From contig CAZFVA010000005.1 of assembly GCA_964522105.1 (NCBI GenBank), positions 1-64,000 on the forward strand: a DNA stretch of 64,000 bases, in the 5' to 3' direction. Both the position numbers and the translations under genes were made by a program. The first letter of the stretch is position 1; the number at the start of each line of letters is the position of its first letter. Shown here one piece after another: positions 47,330 through 56,998 of the stretch. This DNA is from JAGOFO01 sp964522105. Lineage in GTDB: Bacteria > Myxococcota_A > UBA9042 > DTJE01. The notes below the pieces were generated by a model. That model worked only from the letters and a program-made list of their open reading frames with translations. It was not told where the DNA came from and made no database searches.

Positions 47330-48781
47330 ATGCCAACTCAGAAGCTTCGGTTCTTCAACGCATGTACCGTCTTAGTTCTGGGTCTTTTTCCGCTTTCTGC
47401 ATCGGCTGCCGAGCCGGTGGAAGCTGCAATTAACGCCACACTCGATGCCGGCCATGTTACGGGACTTCGGGACTGTCTTGCTGTGGCGCTGGAACACAAT
47501 AAAAAGATTGAAATTTCTGACCTCGAGATCAAGATTCGTGAAGGTGAACAGAAGACGACGCGAATCACGTATCTGCCGATAATCAAGGTCGATGGAAGTG
47601 TTATCAAGTACGACAACGCCGCCGTCCTGAGGGTTGACCTGTCGTTTCTGGGGACGCTGCTTGGCGATTTCAAAGGGTTTTTGTCTGATGACAATCAGGA
47701 ACAGATCGCGGCTTTCCAGCGCGACACCCTGAAGATAAAAGTGAAACAGACCAGGGTTACTGAAGGTGGAATGACGGTTTATCAGCCGGTCGGGCAGCTC
47801 TTTATCCTGCATAACAACGAGGTTGTCAGCAAGGCGCTTGTTGATTCGGCCAGGCAGGATGGCGTATCTGTCAAACGGAAGGTTGAGCTTGGTGTCGTCA
47901 AGGCATACATCGCTCTTGTCGCCGCCACGCACATGGAAAGCGTGATTCAAGCCGGTCTGTTGACGCTTGACGAACTTGAAAAGCGGTCAAAGGGCGTCCG
48001 GCATCGCAAACGTCTCAAGCGCAGTGACGCTGCTAAAATCAGGATAGCCAGGGCCGATTATCTGAAGAATCAGTTTGAGGTCTGGAAAGCCGCCGGTCTG
48101 GCGCGCGCCGAACTGAATCTGCTTATGGGACGGCCTCTTGACGCGAAACTCGAGCCTGATCCGTATGGCGTAAATCTTCATCCAGAAGAATTGCCCGCCG
48201 GTGATTCGCTGCCGGAAGCGCAGGACGACGCTGTCAACGCGCGGCCCGAAATGATCTCGGCGCGGTATGAGAACACTGCTGCAGAATATGGAAAACTGGT
48301 TGCAGTGGGAAAAATGATGCCGCAGGTTAATCTTGTGGGGAGATACCACAACACCGAGGGTACCGGTCAGATGCAGGCGGAAAGTGCCTATTTCGGCGGA
48401 CTTGTCCTTTCCTGGGATGTCTGGGCGTGGGGCGTTGACTATCGAAAGATGCGCACGGCCGGCGTCGCGCAGGATAAGGCCGAGGCCGAGCTTGACGATG
48501 TTGAAGATAAAGTTCGTCTGGAGGTTGAGTCGGCGTGGCTTGAGTTGCAGGGGGCACAGGAAAGAGTTGCTGATGTTCTGAAGACTTTCGAACTGGCAGA
48601 TAAGAAACTGGCTGCGGCCAGAATCCAGTACGGCCGGGGTAAAACAAATGTTACGGCGCTTCTGGATTTGCAGGCCCGTCAGATCGCGGCCGCAAATGAC
48701 CTGATAATCGCAAGGGTTAATGTCGATTCGGCTGGATACTCGCTGGCCGTTGCGCGTGGTGTGGACCTTCTTGATAAGTAG
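47330..48781 (+). CDS. TolC-family outer membrane efflux protein
   Basis: A 483-aa exported protein with signal peptide (LGLFPLSASA) and two long-helix repeats typical of TolC/OEP channels: ALEHNKKIEISDLEIKIREG near the N-terminus and LQGAQERVADVLKTFELADK near the C-terminus, each followed by beta-strand segments. Such proteins form a trimeric outer membrane exit duct for RND, ABC or MFS pumps. No membrane-fusion protein or inner membrane pump is encoded nearby, so it must pair with components elsewhere or act in another export process. It lies 58 nt after the Cpx-like kinase gene and is probably in the same operon, in keeping with metal or envelope-stress efflux. The ribosome-binding site is weak. 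Confidence 0.87.
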   Translation: MPTQKLRFFNACTVLVLGLFPLSASAAEPVEAAINATLDAGHVTGLRDCLAVALEHNKKIEISDLEIKIREGEQKTTRITYLPIIKVDGSVIKYDNAAVLRVDLSFLGTLLGDFKGFLSDDNQEQIAAFQRDTLKIKVKQTRVTEGGMTVYQPVGQLFILHNNEVVSKALVDSARQDGVSVKRKVELGVVKAYIALVAATHMESVIQAGLLTLDELEKRSKGVRHRKRLKRSDAAKIRIARADYLKNQFEVWKAAGLARAELNLLMGRPLDAKLEPDPYGVNLHPEELPAGDSLPEAQDDAVNARPEMISARYENTAAEYGKLVAVGKMMPQVNLVGRYHNTEGTGQMQAESAYFGGLVLSWDVWAWGVDYRKMRTAGVAQDKAEAELDDVEDKVRLEVESAWLELQGAQERVADVLKTFELADKKLAAARIQYGRGKTNVTALLDLQARQIAAANDLIIARVNVDSAGYSLAVARGVDLLDK

Positions 48782-48864
48782 AACATTCCGGATTTCCCGT
48801 TGACCGGAAACCTTAATCGGATTAATTAACTACATCGGTCCTTTCCATAAATCAGGAGGATTCC

Positions 48865-50658
48865 ATGAAGCGTCTGTTGGTACTGGCTGGTGCTGTGTGC
48901 CTGATTGCCTTTCCCGGTTGCAAGGATGATCCTTCGGTTGAGGCGGCCATTCAGGCTGCATCCCAAGAGCAACCGGTCGCCCCGGTTGTTGAAGGTGTTG
49001 CCGTGAAAAAGGCGGATGAAGCTGTGAACAAAGAAGAGATTAACCGCGCGGCCGCGGCATTTGTTGCTGAATATGGAACTGTGGCCGGGGCACTTTACAA
49101 AGCGTCAGCCCTCGCCTACTGGAAGGCCGCGAATACCGGCGACAAGGCCGCTTTTGACGAGTACGCCAAAAATGACCTTGAATTGAAAAAATACCATTCA
49201 AGTTTCGAGCAGTTCAATAAAATCAAAAGCTTCCTTGTGCACAAGGACCTTCTTGACCCGGTGACCGCCCGTGCGTTGAAAGTTATTGAGCTCAGTTACC
49301 GCGAAAACCAGCTTCCAAAGGAAATGCTTGAAAAGCTGGTTAACAAGGCGTCTGAAATTGAAATGGTTTTCAATACTTTCCGCGCCGAAGTCGGTGGAAA
49401 GAAGCTTTCCAACAATGACCTGCTTGAAGTCCTTTCAAAGGAACTCGACGTGGCGAAGCGGCAGGAAGCGTGGGAGGCTTTGAAGCAGGTCGGACAGAAG
49501 GTCGGCCCGATGCTTCTGGATCTTGCCAGGACCAGGAATGAAGCAGCCAAGATGCTTGGCTTCGAAAATTTCTGGGATATGAAGATGCGCATGCAGGAAC
49601 ACGACCCGGCCATGGTCACAAAGCTGTTCGAAGAGCTGAAGCTGAAGACAGACAAGCCGTTTGCGGATATGAAGGCCGAAATGGACGCTGAACTTGGACG
49701 TAAATTCAAGGTTGATGCGAAGACTCTGGCGCCCTGGCATTACGACAATCCGTTCTTCCAGGCGGCCCCGCCATCGGAAAATCTTGATCTGGACGTCTTC
49801 TACAAGGGAAAAACGAAGGAAGACATAGTTGCCATCGGCGAAAAGGTGTTTGCTGACATCGGAATGCCGCTTGATACCATCATCACGAATTCTGATTACT
49901 ACGAGCGCGAAGGCAAGGACCAGCACGCTTTCTGTACCGACATGGACCGCATGGGCGATGTGCGGATGCTTCTGAATATCAAGCCGACGGCCGAGTGGAT
50001 GGACACCATGCTTCACGAGTCCGGGCACGCCGCTTACGCAAAGTACAATAATCCGAAGCTCCCATGGGCGCTGCGTGATTCAGCCCATATCCTGACGACT
50101 GAAGGTGTCGCGATGATGTTCGGCGCGCTCCCGAAGACGACGACATGGCTGAAAACGTATCTGAAGGCCGATCCAGCCCTGGTTGACAAGGTCGCGCCTG
50201 AGCTGGCAAAGCAGCGCAAGCGCGAACAGTTGATTTTCGCCAGATGGGCGATGGTCATGTACTTCTTTGAGCGCGATTTGTATTCGAATCCTGACCTTGA
50301 AGACATTAATAAGGTCTGGTACGACTATGTCGAACAGTTCCAGGGGCTTAACAGGCCTGCTGACCGCAATACGCTGCCTGACTGGGCCGCAAAGCCGCAT
50401 TTCACAATTGCCCCGGTTTACTACCACAACTACTTCATGGGCGAATTGTTTGCGGCGATGACGCGCAAGAAGCTGGCCGAGATAGCCGGTCACGAAGGTC
50501 CGACTAATACGCTTGATTTCGTTGGCAAAAAGGATTTCGGCGCGTTCATGATTACGAAGATTTTTGAACCGGGGATGACGTTACCGTTGCCTGAATTTGT
50601 TCAGGCGGCCTTCGGTACGCCTTTCAGTCCTGACGCGTTCGTCGCCGAAGTTCAGTAA
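48865..50658 (+). CDS. M2/M3-like zinc metallopeptidase lipoprotein
   Basis: A 597-aa predicted lipoprotein (AFPGC, Cys19) that is a gluzincin metallopeptidase. Zinc-binding HESGH is at residues 384-388 (His384, Glu385, His388), and a third ligand, Glu413 in LTTEGVAMMFG, lies 25 residues later. This is the arrangement of M2 (ACE-like) and M3 oligopeptidases, which cleave dipeptides or short peptides. The largely helical build and ~600-aa length agree with M2. Being membrane-anchored outside the cytoplasm, it may degrade oligopeptides from the envelope or from prey. The ATG has a strong AGGAGG. It is 83 nt after the TolC-like gene and convergent with the M16 peptidase gene, 6 nt apart. Confidence 0.88.
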   Translation: MKRLLVLAGAVCLIAFPGCKDDPSVEAAIQAASQEQPVAPVVEGVAVKKADEAVNKEEINRAAAAFVAEYGTVAGALYKASALAYWKAANTGDKAAFDEYAKNDLELKKYHSSFEQFNKIKSFLVHKDLLDPVTARALKVIELSYRENQLPKEMLEKLVNKASEIEMVFNTFRAEVGGKKLSNNDLLEVLSKELDVAKRQEAWEALKQVGQKVGPMLLDLARTRNEAAKMLGFENFWDMKMRMQEHDPAMVTKLFEELKLKTDKPFADMKAEMDAELGRKFKVDAKTLAPWHYDNPFFQAAPPSENLDLDVFYKGKTKEDIVAIGEKVFADIGMPLDTIITNSDYYEREGKDQHAFCTDMDRMGDVRMLLNIKPTAEWMDTMLHESGHAAYAKYNNPKLPWALRDSAHILTTEGVAMMFGALPKTTTWLKTYLKADPALVDKVAPELAKQRKREQLIFARWAMVMYFFERDLYSNPDLEDINKVWYDYVEQFQGLNRPADRNTLPDWAAKPHFTIAPVYYHNYFMGELFAAMTRKKLAEIAGHEGPTNTLDFVGKKDFGAFMITKIFEPGMTLPLPEFVQAAFGTPFSPDAFVAEVQ

Positions 50659-50664
50659 AGCCGG

Positions 50665-53400
50665 TCACTGGACCTTTTTCCCATCTCGATCAATCACATT
50701 GATTTCGTCTTTGATTCCGGCCTTGCGAAGCAACGGAACGACCTTCGACGCGTCGCCCGCAATCACGATCGACAGGCGGTTCGGGTCAAGATACTTTGTG
50801 GCGGCCGCAGTCACCGTGGCGCCGGTAACGCTTTTTACTTCCAGCGGGTACGTTTCCAGCGAGTCAATCGGAAGGTCGAACATGTAGATGTCCATCAGTT
50901 CGCCAGCGATCTGTTCGATAGTTGCAAATCTGCCGGCGTACCCGTTGATGATCGAATCCTGAACGTACTTCAATTCAACGTCAGTTATAGGCTTTGTTGA
51001 TGATATGTCCCTGAGTTCTTTGATTATTTCGGTTACAGCAAGTCCGGTGACTTCAGTCTGAACCGGCGTCGATGCGGCAAAGGCCCCGCCGGTTAAATTC
51101 AGGTCAAACGACGACCTGGCCCCGTACGTGTATCCTTTGTCTTCCCGAAGATTCAGATTCAGGCGTGAAACAAACTGGCCGCCGATCGCCGTGTTCAGGA
51201 CATCCATCGCGGCGATATCGACACCTTTCCGGGCAGGTGCGGCTGTGGCTGCCACAATTACCGATTGCAGGGCCCCGGCCATATCGACCACAGTCACGGA
51301 CCCCGGGCCACCTTTGACGGCAGGAAGGACCAGGTCAGGCACGTCAGCAGAGTTCTTCCATGTGGCGACAGTCTTTGCAAGTGCTTCCTCGATCTCGGTC
51401 CTGGTGACATCACCAACGACTATCAGTACGGCGTTTTCAGGGTAAAACCACTTCTTATAAACGTTTTTGACTTCATCAAGCGTCAGCGACTCGACCGCCT
51501 GACGGGTGCCCATCGTTGGGTGTCCGTAAGGATGGCTGCCATATACAATCTTTTTGGCAGCGACGGACGCGACGTACTGCGGAACGTCCATGGACTGGGT
51601 CAACCGCGTCATACGCTCGCTGCGCTGGCGTTCGAGCTCAGCAGCCGGGAACATCGGACGGCTGACAAGATCCTGCATCAATTCAAGCATTTGCCGAATC
51701 GAACTTTTCAGGACCGATGAAGATACAAACCACGAGTCAGGCCCTGCGGCGACGTCAAGCTGCCCACCTGTTGACTCGACTGCTTCGGCAAACTGATTGG
51801 AATTTCTGGTTCCGGCACCTTCGGACATCAGTGCCGCCATAATCGACGCCAGCCCTTCCTTCCCGACCGGATCGACGGAACTCCCGCCCGGAACAATCAG
51901 GTTCATGCTGACCAGCGGGACCTTGTGCTGCTGCACAAGAACTACTTTCAGTCCGTTTGAAAGCTCGAACGTATCGCGTTCCGGCAGGTCAAAGGCCGAT
52001 TCCCTGCCGCGCCCCGGCAGGCTGGTCCGGTCGGCATCTGCCGCCCCTGAAACGGCAGGCGTTCCATCGGGCATTACGCGGGCTGTAACCTTGAAGCCTT
52101 TCAGGTACTTTCGTGCGACATCCGTGACGTCTTTCGGCTTCAGGTCCAGGTATCTTTGAAGGTCCATCTTGAACGCATCCGGTCGGCCGATGAAGTGCTG
52201 GTAAGCGTTCATGCGGTCGGCAACGCCACCGAACCCCCCGATATGCTGCATGTCCTTTACGAATGATGAAGTCAGCGAAATCTGAACCCTTTCCAGTTCA
52301 TCCTTTGTGATTCCGCTTTTCAGTGTGTCTTCCACAACGGCGATAGCCGCCTTTTCAAGCTCGACCGGGTCAATACCGGGACGCGGAGTCAGCATCATGT
52401 CGAAAACGCCGGCAATCTGCGAACTTCGCTGCCCTGCGACAGCGTCCTGAGCGATCTGGCGCTTATAGACCAACTCTTTGAAAAGCCTGGATGTTTTACT
52501 GCCACCAAGGACCATTCCGAATACATCGAGTGCGGCTTCGTCGGCAGCAAACTGGGTAACTGTCGGCCATGCGACGTAAGTGCGCGGAAGCTGTACGCGG
52601 TCGGTGATGTCCAGGATAACGTCGGAAGGAAGTGACACATCCCAGTTTTTAATGGCGGAAACGGGCGGTCCCGGCGGGATGGCCCCGAAGTACTTCATCA
52701 CCAGTGCTTTCGCGGCTTCGGGGTCGAAGTCGCCGACAATCGCCAGCGTCGCGTTGTTCGGCGTGTAATATGTCTTGAAGAAGTCAGTCACGTCCGCGAG
52801 TGTCGCCCTGCCGATGTCTTCCATCGAACCGATTGTCAGCCAGGAATATGGGTGCGATGCCGGGTAAAGAACGGCAGCCATCTTTTCCCACACCGTGCCG
52901 TACGGGCGGTTGTCGTAGTTCTGCCGACGTTCATTGGAAACGACCGACCGCTGGTTATCCAGGCGTTCCTGCGTCATCGCATCAAGCAGGTAGCCCATGC
53001 GGTCAGATTCCAGCCACAGGACGCGCTCGAGATACGGGGCAGGAACGATTTCCCAGTATCTTGTGCGGTCAGTGCTTGTCGCGCCGTTAACCTGCCCCCC
53101 GATGTCCTGCAGAGGCTTGAAATAGTCGTCGTTATAGTTCTTTGACCCCTGAAACATCATGTGTTCAAAGAGGTGGGCAAAGCCGGTGCGCCCCGGTTTT
53201 TCATTGCGCGAGCCGACATGATAGTTGATGTCAACGGCGACCAGTGGCGCGGTCTTGTCAACAACCATGAATACTTTCAGGCCGTTGGGAAGCGTAAATT
53301 GATCGATTTCAGGGTTCGACAGGGGATTTTCCATTGCATTTACCTTTGATGCGAAAAGCATGCAGAACGAAATTATCAGGCCAGCAGTGACTTTATTCAT
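50665..53400 (-). CDS. Secreted M16 metallopeptidase, two-module (pitrilysin-like)
   Basis: A 911-aa exported peptidase: signal peptide ending FASKVNA, then two M16 modules in one chain. The N-terminal module has the inverted zinc motif HLFEH (His76, Glu79, His80) in GFAHLFEHMMFQG and a downstream NERRQNYDNRPYG segment supplying the remaining ligand. The C-terminal module (from about residue 480) keeps the fold (VPGGSSVDPVGKEGLASIM) but lacks the zinc motif, as in the catalytically inactive partner subunits of this family. The two halves should close like a clamshell around extended peptides in the periplasm. It converges with the M2/M3-like gene, and two metallopeptidases side by side suggest a peptide-scavenging function. 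Confidence 0.95.
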   Translation of the reverse strand: MNKVTAGLIISFCMLFASKVNAMENPLSNPEIDQFTLPNGLKVFMVVDKTAPLVAVDINYHVGSRNEKPGRTGFAHLFEHMMFQGSKNYNDDYFKPLQDIGGQVNGATSTDRTRYWEIVPAPYLERVLWLESDRMGYLLDAMTQERLDNQRSVVSNERRQNYDNRPYGTVWEKMAAVLYPASHPYSWLTIGSMEDIGRATLADVTDFFKTYYTPNNATLAIVGDFDPEAAKALVMKYFGAIPPGPPVSAIKNWDVSLPSDVILDITDRVQLPRTYVAWPTVTQFAADEAALDVFGMVLGGSKTSRLFKELVYKRQIAQDAVAGQRSSQIAGVFDMMLTPRPGIDPVELEKAAIAVVEDTLKSGITKDELERVQISLTSSFVKDMQHIGGFGGVADRMNAYQHFIGRPDAFKMDLQRYLDLKPKDVTDVARKYLKGFKVTARVMPDGTPAVSGAADADRTSLPGRGRESAFDLPERDTFELSNGLKVVLVQQHKVPLVSMNLIVPGGSSVDPVGKEGLASIMAALMSEGAGTRNSNQFAEAVESTGGQLDVAAGPDSWFVSSSVLKSSIRQMLELMQDLVSRPMFPAAELERQRSERMTRLTQSMDVPQYVASVAAKKIVYGSHPYGHPTMGTRQAVESLTLDEVKNVYKKWFYPENAVLIVVGDVTRTEIEEALAKTVATWKNSADVPDLVLPAVKGGPGSVTVVDMAGALQSVIVAATAAPARKGVDIAAMDVLNTAIGGQFVSRLNLNLREDKGYTYGARSSFDLNLTGGAFAASTPVQTEVTGLAVTEIIKELRDISSTKPITDVELKYVQDSIINGYAGRFATIEQIAGELMDIYMFDLPIDSLETYPLEVKSVTGATVTAAATKYLDPNRLSIVIAGDASKVVPLLRKAGIKDEINVIDRDGKKVQ

Positions 53401-53431
53401 GGACCGGACCTCTTATTTGACTGAAGGCGGA

Positions 53432-55891
53432 TCAGCCGCCATAAAAGTACAACAGCAGCAAGGCAACAGCCACAACTGCCGCGCCGCCCAGGACCGCGGC
53501 AAAAAAGACAAGCTGCGAATCTTTCTGTACAAGTCGATGCGCCTCTATCAGTCCGGAAATCTCGGGGATCAGGCTGGAAAGTGACTCCATGCGTGAAAGC
53601 AGCGCTTCCGTGTACTTTCTGTCGGATGCATGCTCGCCAAGTCTGGATTTCAGAATTTCAAGGGCGACGACGGCCAGTCGCTGTATTGATTCCTGGTCAG
53701 TCATCCTGTTGATTGCATGGAATGCAACGTCAACTACTTCAACAGTTTCGGCCAGTTCGTCCTGACCCTGGACCTGAACCCACTGCATGAACCAGTCGGC
53801 CACCATATGATCTGCGCCGGGATCACCGGCACACCATTCAAACAGCCAGTCAATTCTGGTTGTACAGACGGCCGCTGATTCAGTCGCGTCAAGCTGTCGC
53901 GCCCCGCTTGTCACAAGGGCCCGCAGATGCGCGCGAACACTGTCGTCAAACGGGGGCCCGAGCCGCTGGGAAATCAGACGTCCGACCGCCAGTTCGATGC
54001 GGTCAGAGTCATTTTGAACTGAACACTTTAGAAACCAGTCGGCCAGCTCCCTTCTGGTGTCATCATCGGGCATCGTGTCAAGCACAGCTTCAAGCGCCGT
54101 AAACCATCCGGCCTTTACAGAACTGTCATCCAGAATTTTGAACGCTGCAGCCCGGATGATGGCCAGGATGCGCCCGGCTGCATGGCCCCGCGCTGCCTTC
54201 CAGTAACGCACGCCGATTTGCAGCATGCGTTCACGCGATGCCGGTTTGTCAGCCTTTATTGAAGCCGATCCATAAAGCATTGCCAGCAATTCTGACGGTA
54301 TGCCGGGCAGGTTCAGATATTGGATAAGAATTGCTTCAACGGCAGACATCGTCTGCGTGGCCATTGCCTGGTCAAGACGGTTGCGGGCGACCGACGAAGA
54401 CTGGGCCCACCCCGGAAGCAGTTTTGAAAGCTGTTCGAAGTCCCCGCTTATGTCGCGTGTTAATTCGGTAACTTGCGCGATGACTTCGGAAGCTGGAACG
54501 CCAGTCTGACCGGCCTCAAAAAACGTCTGTCTGGCTATCGGGGACATCTCTGGAATCTGGTCAATACACGACTGTAACAACAGGTTCTGCTGCAGTTTAA
54601 TTGTCCGGCCCGGGCCTTTTCCTGCTGCCGCGAAATCAAAATCAGCAGCTTCCAGTACTTTTCCAACCCCGGAAACAAGTGTGTACGTACGGTTTTTCCA
54701 GAACGCGTCAATCGCGGCCGAACGGTTGTTTTCGGCGGCTGTCTTGAATTCGCTGTCAATGCGGTCGCGGTTGGCCCGGCAGGTGACCACAAGTTGTTCA
54801 GTTGGAAACAGCCTTGCCAGTTTGTCCTTGTCGCCCCCGGCCCGCCTGTATGCGTTGGCAACACCGCTGAAGGCGTCAGCAAATTCGACCGGGATGGCCG
54901 ATGTTTGAACCAGAGCCTCGATTGCCGCCGCCGCCTGTGCATTGCGCCCCTGACAAATCGCAAGATGCGCCAGATACAGGCTTGAATCGAGCGGTGCAAA
55001 ACCGGCCTTTATAAGCTGGGAAAATACGCGCATCGCATTGTCCCGGTCACCGGCCCCGGCGTCGATTCTGCCAAGAATGTATTCCACATAGTTGCTTACA
55101 TACGGGTCCGATGTGTTCCACTCGCTTTTTGCCGCAAGAACCTGTCTTGTAAGAAGGTCTGCCGCTTCGCGGTTGCCCCCTTCAATTACGCATACAAACA
55201 GGTCACTGCCGAACGTGTCGGTCACGGCTTCGTCAACAATGTGAAGTCGTCTTAACGCTTCCAGGGCCGCGCCGGTACGCTTTGAAGCGGCCTGCGCAAG
55301 CTGAAAATCAAGGCGGGATGCGGTTGCACGCGCAAGCGCAAGTTCCTGCGGGAACCTGGCGTTTTCATTCAGGAACTGCACAAGCCCGATCAGCCGTTTG
55401 TCGATTACGCCGAGGGTCAGCAGTCTTCTGGTCAGGACTGTAGCGGTGGCCGACGCCGGATAGACCGCTTTTGCCAGGTATTGGAAACCCTGGTTGATCA
55501 TCGCCTCGTGAAAGTTGGCCCGGATTACTGCAGCCAGCAGGGAATCTACAGCCTGCCATGCAGATATCTGGTCCTGCGGGGCAATCATCGGGATTAACGG
55601 CTCGCGGATTGACCGCCAGGACTGAAGCATCCGTTCAATATTTCTTGAATATATCTGGGCCGCTTTTCCAGGGGCGGTCGGTGCCTGATCCGCTGCAGCG
55701 GCCGCCAGTCGTGAAAACAAATTGACGGCCTGTCCGGTCGCTTCGAAGTCCAGGCCCAGTGACCATGCGGCGTTAAGCTCCTCGAAAAGCTCAAAAGCTA
55801 TATCAGCCGTGATATTTGCGCCGATCATGTCCAGACGATTTGAAATCGCCTGAACTTTCACGCATCCGGGATATTCCAGCTTGAGATTCAT
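53432..55891 (-). CDS. Tail-anchored helical (TPR-like) protein, function unknown
   Basis: An 819-aa protein with no signal peptide but a single hydrophobic segment at the extreme C-terminus (LVFFAAVLGGAAVVAVALLL, about 793-815), so it is probably anchored in the inner membrane with the bulk in the cytoplasm. The rest is Ala/Leu-rich and helical with TPR-like spacing (AGDRDNAMRVFSQLIKAG, LAHLAICQGRNAQAAAAIEA). No catalytic motif is recognisable. Its ATG directly abuts the mnmA stop (TAAATG), so translation is coupled. It shares no recognisable sequence with the giant TPR protein at 1480-7110 beyond the helical style. A scaffold function is the most I can suggest. Confidence 0.82.
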   Translation of the reverse strand: MNLKLEYPGCVKVQAISNRLDMIGANITADIAFELFEELNAAWSLGLDFEATGQAVNLFSRLAAAAADQAPTAPGKAAQIYSRNIERMLQSWRSIREPLIPMIAPQDQISAWQAVDSLLAAVIRANFHEAMINQGFQYLAKAVYPASATATVLTRRLLTLGVIDKRLIGLVQFLNENARFPQELALARATASRLDFQLAQAASKRTGAALEALRRLHIVDEAVTDTFGSDLFVCVIEGGNREAADLLTRQVLAAKSEWNTSDPYVSNYVEYILGRIDAGAGDRDNAMRVFSQLIKAGFAPLDSSLYLAHLAICQGRNAQAAAAIEALVQTSAIPVEFADAFSGVANAYRRAGGDKDKLARLFPTEQLVVTCRANRDRIDSEFKTAAENNRSAAIDAFWKNRTYTLVSGVGKVLEAADFDFAAAGKGPGRTIKLQQNLLLQSCIDQIPEMSPIARQTFFEAGQTGVPASEVIAQVTELTRDISGDFEQLSKLLPGWAQSSSVARNRLDQAMATQTMSAVEAILIQYLNLPGIPSELLAMLYGSASIKADKPASRERMLQIGVRYWKAARGHAAGRILAIIRAAAFKILDDSSVKAGWFTALEAVLDTMPDDDTRRELADWFLKCSVQNDSDRIELAVGRLISQRLGPPFDDSVRAHLRALVTSGARQLDATESAAVCTTRIDWLFEWCAGDPGADHMVADWFMQWVQVQGQDELAETVEVVDVAFHAINRMTDQESIQRLAVVALEILKSRLGEHASDRKYTEALLSRMESLSSLIPEISGLIEAHRLVQKDSQLVFFAAVLGGAAVVAVALLLLYFYGG

Positions 55892-56953
55892 TTATGCTAT
55901 CCAGCCGCCTGCAAGCACCACGTCCCCTGAATATACTACAGCCGCCTGTCCCGGTGTGATGGCCCGAACATTTTGTTGAAATTCGACAGTGAATTCTGTG
56001 TCCGACGAGCGTGTCAGCAGGCACGGCAGCGCCTTCTGCGCGTATCTGACTTTTGCTGTCAGAGCGTGTGCCGGGTCACCTGCCGCGGCGACGTAATCGT
56101 CAAAAACGGACTGATTGAAGACGGCGTCAGTAACGTGCACTACAGTGCCGTCCAGATCGGGTGGTTCAACCGACAACACGACATCGCCTTCAGGTCTGAT
56201 CCTGGTAATCCATGCGCGGGTACCAAGCGCGACCCCGACTCCACGTCGCTGCCCGATTGTGAACGCGTCAATTCCGTCATGCTCGCCCAGCACTTCCCCT
56301 GTCGTTGACAGTATGTGGCCGGTCGGTCCACGGATGCCGGTAATATCCCGAAGTACTTGATAAAGTTCGCGATCCTTTGGCGCAAAACAGATGTCCTGAC
56401 TTTCGGCGTCATCGGCGCACTGCAGCCCCAGCGCAGCAGCCATGATTTTGACGTCAGATTTATGCATTGATCCCAGTGGAAACAGCACCTGGCCCAGCGC
56501 ATCGCGCCCTACCCTGTGCAGAAAGTACGACTGGTCCTTTGTCTGGTCAACTGCCTTTGCCAGCGCCGGTCCACCATCAACGGTCGTCACGATCCTGGCG
56601 TAATGTCCGGTTGCCAGGCGGTCGGCACCAAGGTCACGCGCCTTTTGAAGAAGGACTCCAAATTTCAAGACAGGATTGCAGATTACGCACGGGTTCGGGG
56701 TTCGTCCGATGGCGTAAGTCGCGGCGCACTGGTCAATCACAAGTCGGCGGAACACTTCGGAAAAGTCAACGACGTGATGCCTGATTCCAAGGCTGGCCGC
56801 CGCTGATGAAGCCCGTTGGATTGCATGTTCGCCGGAATCAGGTGAAAACCCTGTCAAAAACGTAATGCCAATGACTTCATGGCCGGCGTTCGCAAGCATG
56901 GACGCTGCGACAGTAGAGTCCACACCACCACTCATGGCGACCGCAACAATCAT
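55892..56953 (-). CDS. mnmA: tRNA-specific 2-thiouridylase MnmA
   Basis: Adds sulfur to the wobble uridine (s2U34) of tRNA-Lys, -Glu and -Gln. The 353-aa product opens with the PP-loop ATP-binding motif AMSGGVDSTVAA. The catalytic cysteines are Cys92 in NPCVICNPVLKFG and Cys189 in AESQDICFAP; the QDICF context and their distance agree with the family. Length is typical (350-370). The downstream gene starts at the base after the stop codon. The IscS cysteine desulfurase and Tus relay that normally supply sulfur are not in this window. Start is the ATG at 56953. Confidence 0.97.
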   Translation of the reverse strand: MIVAVAMSGGVDSTVAASMLANAGHEVIGITFLTGFSPDSGEHAIQRASSAAASLGIRHHVVDFSEVFRRLVIDQCAATYAIGRTPNPCVICNPVLKFGVLLQKARDLGADRLATGHYARIVTTVDGGPALAKAVDQTKDQSYFLHRVGRDALGQVLFPLGSMHKSDVKIMAAALGLQCADDAESQDICFAPKDRELYQVLRDITGIRGPTGHILSTTGEVLGEHDGIDAFTIGQRRGVGVALGTRAWITRIRPEGDVVLSVEPPDLDGTVVHVTDAVFNQSVFDDYVAAAGDPAHALTAKVRYAQKALPCLLTRSSDTEFTVEFQQNVRAITPGQAAVVYSGDVVLAGGWIA

Positions 56954-56998
56954 AGTAAGTCCGGTTAGTTAGATCGCCTTTTCGGGCGATACTGAAAT

